This document shows, one piece after another, positions 1 through 5,695 of a stretch of DNA of 18,910 bases. The position numbers and the translations under genes were made by a program. This stretch comes from Kmv42 sp040757455. GTDB lineage: Bacteria > Nitrospirota > Thermodesulfovibrionia > Thermodesulfovibrionales > SM23-35. Where the stretch lies: assembly GCA_040757455.1 (NCBI GenBank), contig JBFLXE010000041.1, positions 1-18,910 of the forward strand, read 5' to 3'. Under the pieces are notes generated by a model, which was given only the letters and a program-made list of their open reading frames with translations, was not told where the DNA came from and ran no database searches. Within the stretch, counting starts at the first letter, position 1; the number at the start of each line of letters is the position of its first letter.

Positions 1-601
1 ATGGCCTCGGGAAATCTATGGCTCTGGAGTTACCGGATTCTGAAAGTTTATCAATGATAGGACCTCCCGGGTATCCGAGACCGAGCAGTTTCGAGATCTT
101 ATCATAAGCTTCACCTGCCGCATCATCTCTTGTTTTCCCTAGTTCTTTGTATTGGGCGAATCCGTCGATCCTGCAGAGAGAAGTGTGACCACCCGAAACA
201 ATAAGAGCAAGAAAAGGAAATGCTGGGCTGGGTTTCTCAAGAAACGACGAAAATATGTGACCCTCAAGATGATTCACGGCAACGAGAGGGATCCCTTTTG
301 AATAGCATATGGCTTTTGCAAAGGAGCAGCCCACAAGCAGCGATCCGATTAAACCGGGACCGTGGCAAACGGCAACACAGGAGAGATCCTCAAGAGTGGT
401 GTGCGATGTCTTGAGAGCCTCACCTACGACAGGCCATATCATCTCGATATGCCTGCGGGAGGCAAGTTCAGGCACTATGCCGCCGTATTTCTTGTGAATC
501 TCTGTCTGGCTGGAAATAATATTTGAAAGTATTTCGGTGCCATTTTCGACTACAGAAGCCGAGGTGTCATCGCACGATGTATCGATGCCAAGGATGCGCA
601 T
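1..601 (-). CDS. tsaD: tRNA N6-threonylcarbamoyladenosine synthase TsaD, N-terminal 200 residues (3' end off the window)
   Basis: TsaD transfers the threonylcarbamoyl group from TC-AMP to A37 of ANN-decoding tRNAs, working in the cytoplasm with TsaB and TsaE. The reading frame opens with MRILGIDTSCDDTSASVV, the ASKHA-type nucleotide-binding start of the family. It carries the metal-binding motif NHLEGH (H111 and H115), then IVSGGHT (about 134-140), and DDAAGEAYDK with GYPGGP (about 159-181). About two thirds of the usual 330-345 residues are inside the window; the C-terminus lies beyond position 1. ATG at 599-601 is chosen because the family motif begins there. It lies downstream of lolA in the same direction with a 57-bp gap. 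That gap holds a good promoter whose -10 is 5 nt from the ATG, so it may be transcribed separately as a leaderless mRNA. Family identity is very secure. Confidence 0.96.
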   Translation of the reverse strand, partial: MRILGIDTSCDDTSASVVENGTEILSNIISSQTEIHKKYGGIVPELASRRHIEMIWPVVGEALKTSHTTLEDLSCVAVCHGPGLIGSLLVGCSFAKAICYSKGIPLVAVNHLEGHIFSSFLEKPSPAFPFLALIVSGGHTSLCRIDGFAQYKELGKTRDDAAGEAYDKISKLLGLGYPGGPIIDKLSESGNSRAIDFPRP

Positions 602-606
602 CAGAC

Positions 607-636
607 ATTATAAACAGACTGAAATTTGGTGATCAA
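607..636 (-). promoter_or_regulatory. Probable promoter of tsaD, leaderless type
   Basis: Read on the minus strand, TTGATC (636-631) and TATAAT (612-607) are separated by 18 bp. The -10 ends 5 nt before the tsaD ATG, so the expected transcription start falls at or beside the start codon. No Shine-Dalgarno is visible. Placement relies on sigma-70-type consensus only. Confidence 0.6.
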
Positions 637-658
637 TTCGCACAATCATCGTCAGGGC

Positions 659-1321
659 TCATTGAATGTATTCATAGATATTGACGCCTTCAGGCAGCGA
701 GAGATCGAAAAGACTCTCATCCAGCCCCGAATTGATCTTGACGTTTTTAAGGATTATTTCGGTTCTGTTTGAATATGAATCATTGATAATAAAAGACCTT
801 ATTGGGAATTCTCCTTCCGTATATTCGATTTCTATTGACATGATGGCGCCCATGGGCTTTTTCGGTTTAAGAAAGAGCCTGCCATTCTTTTTTGATATGG
901 AGAATTCCTTCTCAATGGCACCAAATCCGCTTAAAAGGGCAACGGGAGCCTGTCCGTATGTTCCCCTGTCAAATTTACCGCGGAACGCCTGTTTCTCTTT
1001 CTTCTGATAAATGATCAAAGTTCCATTTTTGATCAGGATTTCCTGGGCATCAGGGCTTTTGTAATCCCACCTAATCTTCGCCGGACGCTTTATGAAAAAT
1101 TGTCCGCTGAATGACTCGGTGCGGTTTAAATCTTTAATGTGACTCTTCTGAGTAAAATTCCCTGAGAGATCTTCGATCTTCTCATAGGTTTTCTGTATCG
1201 CCGCTATCTCGCCACCGGCTGACGAGCCGGCCGACACATACAGCACGCCTGGCAGAAATGCTGATCCGATACACACTGTTAATGTGTAAATCAGAAGCAT
1301 GCGGTATTTATTGTCTTTCAT
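659..1321 (-). CDS. lolA: Outer-membrane lipoprotein carrier protein LolA (periplasmic chaperone)
   Basis: LolA carries lipoproteins from the LolCDE release complex across the periplasm to the outer membrane. From ATG at 1321 the product is 220 residues. It has a basic N-terminus and a hydrophobic stretch (about 8-27), with a likely signal peptidase I site near VSA-GSS at about 31. The body has the LolA pattern: FTQKS, then F.GQFFIKRPAKIRWDY, then a Q-x-x-x-x-x-G-x-x-x-x-Y segment, and a C-terminal beta-rich half with IEIEYTEG. An upstream in-frame TTG at 1339 would add six residues. ATG 1321 is preferred because GAGGAG lies about 10 nt before it and the signal peptide then starts normally. 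Transcribed away from lipM and toward tsaD. LolA shows that the host has an outer membrane. Confidence 0.88.
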   Translation of the reverse strand: MKDNKYRMLLIYTLTVCIGSAFLPGVLYVSAGSSAGGEIAAIQKTYEKIEDLSGNFTQKSHIKDLNRTESFSGQFFIKRPAKIRWDYKSPDAQEILIKNGTLIIYQKKEKQAFRGKFDRGTYGQAPVALLSGFGAIEKEFSISKKNGRLFLKPKKPMGAIMSIEIEYTEGEFPIRSFIINDSYSNRTEIILKNVKINSGLDESLFDLSLPEGVNIYEYIQ

Positions 1322-1351
1322 CCCTCCGAAACTCCTCAAAACTTTTTTCAG

Positions 1352-1381
1352 TAAATACTCTATTTAATGCGTCTGTATCAA
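1352..1381 (-). promoter_or_regulatory. Probable promoter of lolA
   Basis: On the minus strand TTGATA (1381-1376) is followed after 18 bp by TATTTA (1357-1352). The expected start near 1345 gives a leader of about 24 nt that carries the GAGGAG Shine-Dalgarno of lolA. It is divergent from the lipM promoter about 70 bp away. Confidence 0.5.
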
Positions 1382-1446
1382 TTAAAGATACCATAAGAGA
1401 ATTTATTTAGTAATCCCCCTGCTTCCCCCCTTGCTCCACAAGGTTG

Positions 1447-1476
1447 TTGATTAACATGTCTTATTCATTTTATATT
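1447..1476 (+). promoter_or_regulatory. Probable promoter of lipM, leaderless type
   Basis: TTGATT (1447-1452), an 18-bp spacer and TATATT (1471-1476). The -10 ends 5 nt before the lipM ATG at 1482. The bases between them are all T and no ribosome-binding site is present, so transcription probably begins at or next to the start codon. Confidence 0.55.
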
Positions 1477-1481
1477 TTTTT

Positions 1482-2282
1482 ATGATTGATACGTGGCGGT
1501 TTATCGATTCCGGGCCTTGTGACGCGGCTTTTAATATGGCTCTGGACGAAGCAATTTCCGGTGCTGTGAAAAGCGGGAGTGCGCCGCCTACACTGCGGCT
1601 TTATGGCTGGAGCAGACCGTCTGTCAGCATAGGATTTTTTCAAAGGATCAGCGACTTGGATCTGGACTATTGTCTTTCAAAGAAAATCCCGGTTGTGAGG
1701 CGGACCACGGGCGGTCGCGCAATCTTGCACGATGACGAGATCACGTATAGTTTTGCGGCAAAAACAGCATCAGGGATTTTTTCTAAAGGATTGGTTAACA
1801 GCTATGATAGAATTAGTCAGGCATTTTCACTGGCACTGATAAAAGCCGGCTTCATGCCGGAATCAAGGCAGAAAGAATATAATCCATCTGCCCCGGATTA
1901 CAGAAGAAGCCCATTGTGTTTCAAGTCGCTCTCATACGCTGAAATAACCTTGAATAATGTCAAGATTATGGGCTCGGCTCAAAAAAGATGGGCCGATGTC
2001 CTCCTTCAGCAGGGCACGTTACCACTCGCTGTTAATAAAGAAGAAGTGGTCAGGGTGTTCAAATTAGATAATGTTCGCCGCATTAATGATTCGATGCTTG
2101 GTTTGCGTGATTTGGCGCCTGAACTTGATGTAAAAGAATTTAAGCATAGTATCAGAGCAGCTTTCGAAGAGACATTTGGTGCGAGGCTTGAGACTTCATC
2201 GCCTTCGACGGATGAACTGATTGTTGCAGAAGAATTTAAAAACCTGAAATATGCATCGGACGAATGGAATTTCGGGCGATAA
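1482..2282 (+). CDS. lipM: Octanoyl-[acyl-carrier-protein]:protein N-octanoyltransferase, LipM type (BPL/LplA/LipB family)
   Basis: LipM moves octanoyl groups from acyl carrier protein onto lipoyl domains, the first step of lipoate assembly on 2-oxoacid dehydrogenases or glycine cleavage H protein. The 266-residue protein has the family landmarks in order. These are LRLYGWSRPSVSIGFFQ (about 38-54), the RRTTGGRAILHDDEITYS substrate loop (73-90), and LCFKSLSYAEI with C146, matching the catalytic cysteine of LipM. KIMGSAQKRW (161-170) follows. That cysteine favours LipM over lipoate-protein ligase LplA, which lacks it; an LplA-like or LipL-like activity cannot be fully excluded. ATG 1482 places the WRFIDSGPCDAAFNMALDEA start correctly. 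No Shine-Dalgarno is present and a promoter abuts the start. The aminotransferase follows after 57 bp. Confidence 0.87.
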   Translation: MIDTWRFIDSGPCDAAFNMALDEAISGAVKSGSAPPTLRLYGWSRPSVSIGFFQRISDLDLDYCLSKKIPVVRRTTGGRAILHDDEITYSFAAKTASGIFSKGLVNSYDRISQAFSLALIKAGFMPESRQKEYNPSAPDYRRSPLCFKSLSYAEITLNNVKIMGSAQKRWADVLLQQGTLPLAVNKEEVVRVFKLDNVRRINDSMLGLRDLAPELDVKEFKHSIRAAFEETFGARLETSSPSTDELIVAEEFKNLKYASDEWNFGR

Positions 2283-2324
2283 GCGGCTCTTTCCTCTATC
2301 TTCACCGTGTTATCCCCATCCGAA

Positions 2325-2333
2325 TGTTATAAT
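2325..2333 (+). promoter_or_regulatory. Extended -10 promoter element of the class-IV aminotransferase, leaderless type
   Basis: TGTTATAAT forms a perfect extended -10 (TGn plus TATAAT at 2328-2333). A -35 is poor (CCGTGT or similar at about 2305-2310), as is usual for extended -10 promoters. The expected start, 7 nt after the box, is A2340, the first base of the chosen ATG. No Shine-Dalgarno is present. Confidence 0.55.
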
Positions 2334-2339
2334 TTGAAC

Positions 2340-3233
2340 ATGTATGTATATGTCAATGGTAAGCTCGTACTTCGCAAAGAAGCGGTGATTTCGGTTTTTG
2401 ATCACGGCTTTCTGTACGGCGACGGTATTTTTGAAACCATGAGAGTTTACGATGGCGTGATATTCAAACTTGACGAGCACATACAAAGGCTCTGTCGTTC
2501 TGCCTCGCTCATCGGGCTGAGTATCCCTATCAAGTCTGATGCACTGAAAATCTCAATCTATGAAACCCTTATCGCCAACAATCTCAGAGATGCATATGTG
2601 AGGCTGACAGTCTCGCGAGGGCAGGGTTCCATAGGGCTCGATCCGGCGCTATGTACCGAGCCGAGTATCATAATAATTGCAGAGAAACTCCGAGAATATC
2701 CCAGAACATTTTATCAAAACGGGATAAGCATAATCATTGCCGGGACGAAAAGGAACTTGAAAGAGGCTATCAATCCCCAAATAAAATCCCTGAACTTTCT
2801 GAATAGTATTCTTGCAAAAATAGAAGCGATAAAGTCCGGGGTTTACGAAGCCCTTATGTTAAATGTTAATGAGGAAATTACGGAAGGTACCATCAGCAAC
2901 GTATTTTTTTACAGGGAGGGTGTCCTGTGCACTCCTTCTCTTGAATGCGGAATACTCGACGGGATCACCCGGAACACGGTACTGGATATTGCTCTGAGAG
3001 AAGACCTGAGAGTAAGAGAAGACAGATTCTTCCGGGAAGATATTTACACGGCCGAAGAGGTTTTTATCACAAATACTACTCTCGAGGTATTGCCCGTCTC
3101 GATGGTTGACGGCCGACGTTATAAAGTGGGCCGGATTACAAGACTCCTGCGGAGTATATACAAAGAGGAAGTGCATGCCTATGTTACAGATGTAAAAGCA
3201 GCAGAGCCTTCACTCTGGGGACAATATACATAG
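2340..3233 (+). CDS. PLP-dependent class-IV aminotransferase (branched-chain aminotransferase / aminodeoxychorismate lyase-like)
   Basis: This is a cytoplasmic fold-type IV PLP enzyme, most likely transferring amino groups between glutamate and a 2-oxo acid such as a branched-chain one. A PabC-type 4-amino-4-deoxychorismate lyase role is the alternative. The 297-residue protein starts MYVYVNGKLV and has FDHGFLYGDGIFETMRVYDG (20-39). It also has VRLTVSRG (about 87-94), IKSLNFLNSILAK with the presumed PLP lysine K149, EGTISNVFF (182-190) and LECGILDGITR (201-211). EGTxSN replaces the GENLF form usual in E. coli-type IlvE, so substrate assignment is open. An in-frame GTG at 2307 would add 11 residues with no similarity to the family; ATG 2340 is chosen because the family begins there and a perfect extended -10 ends just before it. 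Its stop abuts that of the convergent phosphofructokinase. Confidence 0.85.
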   Translation: MYVYVNGKLVLRKEAVISVFDHGFLYGDGIFETMRVYDGVIFKLDEHIQRLCRSASLIGLSIPIKSDALKISIYETLIANNLRDAYVRLTVSRGQGSIGLDPALCTEPSIIIIAEKLREYPRTFYQNGISIIIAGTKRNLKEAINPQIKSLNFLNSILAKIEAIKSGVYEALMLNVNEEITEGTISNVFFYREGVLCTPSLECGILDGITRNTVLDIALREDLRVREDRFFREDIYTAEEVFITNTTLEVLPVSMVDGRRYKVGRITRLLRSIYKEEVHAYVTDVKAAEPSLWGQYT

Positions 3234-4448
3234 TTATAGATGCCTCTCTATGATGCCTTTCGTTTCGATCAGATCATATTCATACTTTTTGGGTAACCTG
3301 CCGAAGCACGTGCCCAGATTTTCAAATATCGCGACCTCTTCGAGGTCGACCTGTCTGCGTTTTATCACCTCTGCGGTGGGCTGATAATAAATTTTGCTGC
3401 CGTCGACACATACGATTGTATTCCCGAACTTTCCTTTCCGCAGAAGGAAAACTGCCGCCGCCCCTGCCTTGTAGCCGAAATTGACGTCAAATGCTGAAGA
3501 ATGTCCTGATCTCACAAGGTGGCCCGGTGTTACCTCCCTGACCTCCGGCACTTCGTAAACACCTGGCGCAAACATGCCGGTTCTCTGCATGAAATCTTTG
3601 ACCTCTGGATCATTTTTCAATCTCTTTTCGAGTTGCTGCCTGACGTACTTTCCGGCACCTGCCAGTTTCTTGTGTCCGAAAGCATCAACACCCGCCGCTT
3701 CATCATAGAGGAGTTCGCCTGTTGCGGTTTTAATTCCCTCGGCAACCACAATGGTATACGTGCCTGCCTTCACATCACTTCTTTCGATCCGGGCAAAGAA
3801 AGTGGTCTTCATATGCTCATAAACGACGTCGAAGTCCACGGGTATTTCGGGTATGAGAATACAGTCAGCCTCGGCACCAATCCCACCGCGCAATGCAGTG
3901 TGCCCGACATATCTTCCGAAGACCTCGATGATAAGTATCCTGTTGTGACTCATTCCGGTCGTCTTGAGATCCCTCGTGAAAACAGCGATTCTGTTCACCG
4001 CAGAATCGCCTCCCACACTATAAGACTGGAGATCGAGATCCATGGTTTTGGGTACATGAACGCACGGAATGGCGTGAGAAATAAGATCTACGACAACACT
4101 TCCCGTGTCGTCTCCTCCGCTTATCACGAGGGCATCGATATTGAACTTCGCCAACCCCTTTTTTATGCGCTCGTATTTGTTCGGATCCTGGATTTTGCTT
4201 ATCTTGACCCTTGAATGGCCTGCTTCCGATCCTGCCAAAGAAGCTTCTATCTTGCTCACTCTCTCTGCATTTAGAAGGACGACATCATCGAGCTCTACGA
4301 GATTATAGAGACCCGCATATCCATGAGGGATAACGACCGATTCAATACCCAGATAATAAGCCTGTCTGGCGACGCCTTTGATGACGGCATTGAGACCTCC
4401 GCAATCTCCTCCGCTCGTAATTACACCAATCCGCTTGATACCATGCAT
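3234..4448 (-). CDS. 6-phosphofructokinase, probable PPi-dependent type
   Basis: Phosphorylates fructose 6-phosphate to the 1,6-bisphosphate in glycolysis; the PPi form also runs in reverse. The 404-residue protein has the nucleotide-loop start GVITSGGDCGGLNAVI (8-23). GGDDT follows at 111-115, where ATP enzymes have GGDGS, then PKTMDLD at 133-139, where ATP enzymes have PGTIDND. EVFGRYVGHTAL comes at 175-186 and PEIP at about 200. The second Asp (D114) and Lys (K134) are the established signature of pyrophosphate-using enzymes in this family; T135, D137 and D139 keep the catalytic positions. Hence pfp rather than classical pfkA is the better reading, though biochemistry would decide. The start at 4448 has a strong GGAGGAGG Shine-Dalgarno about 6 nt upstream. 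It is transcribed toward the aminotransferase, with adjacent stop codons. Confidence 0.9.
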   Translation of the reverse strand: MHGIKRIGVITSGGDCGGLNAVIKGVARQAYYLGIESVVIPHGYAGLYNLVELDDVVLLNAERVSKIEASLAGSEAGHSRVKISKIQDPNKYERIKKGLAKFNIDALVISGGDDTGSVVVDLISHAIPCVHVPKTMDLDLQSYSVGGDSAVNRIAVFTRDLKTTGMSHNRILIIEVFGRYVGHTALRGGIGAEADCILIPEIPVDFDVVYEHMKTTFFARIERSDVKAGTYTIVVAEGIKTATGELLYDEAAGVDAFGHKKLAGAGKYVRQQLEKRLKNDPEVKDFMQRTGMFAPGVYEVPEVREVTPGHLVRSGHSSAFDVNFGYKAGAAAVFLLRKGKFGNTIVCVDGSKIYYQPTAEVIKRRQVDLEEVAIFENLGTCFGRLPKKYEYDLIETKGIIERHL

Positions 4449-4539
4449 AACTTTCCTCCTCCACCATGAAAATTCAAATTCTTAATCAAAGAATTCCTCG
4501 AAGCTCTGCTTCGGGGTATAACATAATCCTTAAATTTCT

Positions 4540-4690
4540 GTCATTCCTGTCCCGTATCATCCGCCTGAGGCGGAACGGGATAAACTCCGGCAGGAATCCA
4601 GAAGGACAAACTACTCGAAAACCCTGGATTCTCGCCTCGGGCGAGTCGCTGTGGCGACTGCATCATCCGCCTGAGGCGGAGCGGAATGAC
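4540..4690. repeat. REP/MITE-like element: two palindromic units in inverted arrangement
   Basis: The stretch is bounded by GTCATTCC (4540-4547) and its complement GGAATGAC (4683-4690). Inside, GAATCCAG (4594-4601) faces CTGGATTC (4624-4631). Each half therefore reads GTCATTCC...GGAATCCAG when oriented outward-in, giving two mirror-image units around a 22-bp centre. Both halves carry the same 19-bp ATCATCCGCCTGAGGCGGA (4556-4574 and 4662-4680), each with a TCCGCC-TGA-GGCGGA hairpin. The right half has two more hairpins. No open frame or transposase is present, so it would be a non-autonomous repeat. Presence elsewhere in the genome cannot be seen from here. Confidence 0.75.
4631..4659. repeat. 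Two overlapping small hairpins nested in the right repeat unit
   Basis: CTCGCC-TCG-GGCGAG (4631-4645) is a 6-bp stem with a 3-nt loop. AGTCGC-TGTG-GCGACT (4644-4659) is a 6-bp stem with a 4-nt loop and shares its first two bases with the previous hairpin. Together with the TCCGCCTGAGGCGGA palindrome they make three perfect mini-stems in 50 bp, absent from the left unit except for the last type. Confidence 0.6.
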
Positions 4691-4796
4691 AAACTGTTAC
4701 AAAGCCTTTCAGTTATTAATACCTCGCAGCTTACTGCGGACAATTCATTTCATTATAAGCTTTTTTTTGAATCAGGTAAATCGCTATAATTACAGG

Positions 4797-4813
4797 AGTT
4801 CCCCCACTTTTTT
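4797..4813 (+). repeat. AGTTCCCCCA-T6 motif, copy 1
   Basis: AGTTCCCCCACTTTTTT recurs at 4871-4887 with a single C/T difference, and its core recurs inverted as TGGGGGAACTT at 4971-4981. Copies 1 and 2 bracket the third palindromic unit, so these may be ends of a small decayed insertion. Confidence 0.5.
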
Positions 4814-4843
4814 CCGTTATTCCTGCCTTCGCGGGAATGACGG
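4814..4843. repeat. Third, compact palindromic repeat unit of the GTCATTCC family
   Basis: A near-perfect hairpin of about 13 bp (two G-U pairs) closed by a CTTC loop. Read on the minus strand it begins CCGTCATTCCCGCG and ends GGAATAACGG, the short form of the units at 4540-4690 and the commonly seen layout for such repeats. It could also act as a transcript-end hairpin, but the following T-run is interrupted. Confidence 0.65.
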
Positions 4844-4869
4844 CTCTTATTTTACTATTTTGCCTCCAA

Positions 4870-4981
4870 AAGTTCCCCCATTTTTTTGAAAAACTATTAC
4901 GACAACTTTCTAAAATCAACTTTCCCTTTTACATTAATGCATTATATTGCATTGTTTAGATATGAATTATTGGGGGAACTT
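4870..4981. repeat. Segment bounded by 11-bp perfect inverted repeats (AAGTTCCCCCA / TGGGGGAACTT)
   Basis: AAGTTCCCCCA at 4870-4880 and its exact complement TGGGGGAACTT at 4971-4981 enclose 90 bp of A+T-rich sequence without coding potential. The size and the terminal repeats resemble a miniature inverted-repeat element. A clear target-site duplication was not found. Confidence 0.45.
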
Positions 4982-4996
4982 CTGTTGAGATTAGTC

Positions 4997-5026
4997 TTGC
5001 TGTAAGGAAACCGCCAATTTTATAAT
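4997..5026 (+). promoter_or_regulatory. Probable promoter of the glutaredoxin-FTR-glyS operon
   Basis: TTGCTG (4997-5002), an 18-bp spacer and a perfect TATAAT (5021-5026). The expected start near 5033 gives a 35-nt leader that contains the Shine-Dalgarno of the first gene. Confidence 0.55.
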
Positions 5027-5067
5027 AGTAAATTTACAAAGAATTGATTTTCAGATATTGGAGGGGC

Positions 5068-5328
5068 ATGGGAGAGCAGCAGAAGAGGGTCAGGCTTTAC
5101 GCCCTCAGTACCTGTCCTGAATGCAAGAGATTGAAACAGTTTCTTGATAGCAGAAATATTCAGTATGAACTTGTCGAAGTGGATCTGCTGGACAGCGGCG
5201 AGCAGTGGGTCGCGACGAGGGAACTTAAGAGGTATAATCCTGAAGCAACATATCCAACTTTAGTGATCGAAGAAGTGATCAGAGGATTTGATGAAGAGGC
5301 GATCAGAAATGCGCTGGAGCTTTTATGA
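5068..5328 (+). CDS. Glutaredoxin-like thiol-disulfide oxidoreductase (CPEC)
   Basis: An 86-residue thioredoxin-fold protein that should pass electrons to disulfides. The active site is TCPEC with C16 and C19 at the end of the first strand (RVRLYALSTCPECKRL). TYPTLVI (the cis-proline loop) and the helix-forming tail IRGFDEEAIRNALELL also fit glutaredoxin/NrdH-like proteins. CPEC differs from the CPYC of GSH-reduced glutaredoxins, and the next gene encodes an FTR catalytic subunit. I infer that the protein is reduced by, or works with, that iron-sulfur reductase rather than glutathione. ATG 5068 is chosen over an in-frame TTG at 5044 because GGAGGGG immediately precedes it. Its stop overlaps the start of the next gene by 4 bp (ATGA), so the two are translationally coupled. 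Confidence 0.88.
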   Translation: MGEQQKRVRLYALSTCPECKRLKQFLDSRNIQYELVEVDLLDSGEQWVATRELKRYNPEATYPTLVIEEVIRGFDEEAIRNALELL

Positions 5329-5651
5329 TTGCAGAAAGGCTACATGAGGTTTTGACAAAATATGCGAAATCTAAAGGTATAGAGCTGAACAAGGACCGGC
5401 AGTATGTTCTTGAGATACTTGAGGGTCTGCTCAAGAACGAATCGAGGTATGGCTATCGTTCGTGCCCCTGCCGCCTCGCAACGGGAATAAAGGAAAAGGA
5501 TAAAGATATAATATGTCCATGCAGTTGCAGGGATCCAGACATAAAGGAATATGGTAGTTGCTACTGTGGGCTTTATGTATCAAAGGAATGGAATGAAGAA
5601 AAGATGGAGCACGTAAAGGTACCGGAAAGAAGGCCAGCCAATAGAAGATAG
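5325..5651 (+). CDS. Ferredoxin:thioredoxin reductase catalytic (beta) subunit-like protein
   Basis: The FTR beta subunit uses a 4Fe-4S cluster next to a redox disulfide to pass single electrons from ferredoxin to a thioredoxin-like partner. The 108-residue protein has all seven cysteines in the expected pattern: C47-P-C49, 14 residues, C64-P-C66, then C79-Y-C81, inside SCPCRLATG, IICPCSCRDPD and EYGSCYCGLY. By analogy with the plant-type enzyme, C47, C64, C66 and C79 bind the cluster and C49 with C81 form the disulfide. C68 is an extra cysteine directly beside the second CPC. The spacing and the CRDPDI..YG.CYCGLYV text resemble archaeal and bacterial stand-alone FTRs rather than the chloroplast type, which needs a separate alpha subunit; none is seen here. 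Starts 4 bp inside the glutaredoxin gene. Confidence 0.9.
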   Translation: MIAERLHEVLTKYAKSKGIELNKDRQYVLEILEGLLKNESRYGYRSCPCRLATGIKEKDKDIICPCSCRDPDIKEYGSCYCGLYVSKEWNEEKMEHVKVPERRPANRR

Positions 5652-5695
5652 CGGCTAACGCAACATAACAGAAATTTGTTCAACAAAGGAACTTG

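Larger units (their letters stand above)
4449..5067. other. Gene-free, repeat-rich intergenic region
   Basis: About 620 bp between the divergent phosphofructokinase and glutaredoxin genes. No convincing coding sequence was found on either strand; the open frames here run through palindromes. It holds two inverted REP-like units with nested hairpins (4540-4690), a third short unit (4814-4843), three AGTTCCCCCA copies, A+T-rich sequence from about 4844 to 4970, and the glutaredoxin promoter near 4997-5026. Confidence 0.7.

Noticed and set aside
2307..2339. N-terminal extension of the aminotransferase from GTG 2307
   Set aside because: The 11 extra residues do not match the family start, and the DNA there is a strong extended -10 promoter element.
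3519..4214. 231-residue open frame antisense to the phosphofructokinase gene
   Set aside because: The minus-strand gene has all family motifs; the antisense product has none.
4540..4690. CRISPR array suggested by repeated short palindromes
   Set aside because: There are only two copies of the 19-bp block at uneven context, no regular spacers and no cas gene nearby; the mirror-image structure fits a REP-like element.
4466..4789. 107-residue open frame on the plus strand after the phosphofructokinase start
   Set aside because: It spans both palindromic units, with composition that follows the repeats rather than coding bias. No start signal was found.
4731..4919. 62-residue open frame on the minus strand in the repeat-rich gap
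   Set aside because: It reads through the compact palindrome (AVIPAKAGIT is the usual false translation of this repeat), has no ribosome-binding site and no recognisable fold.
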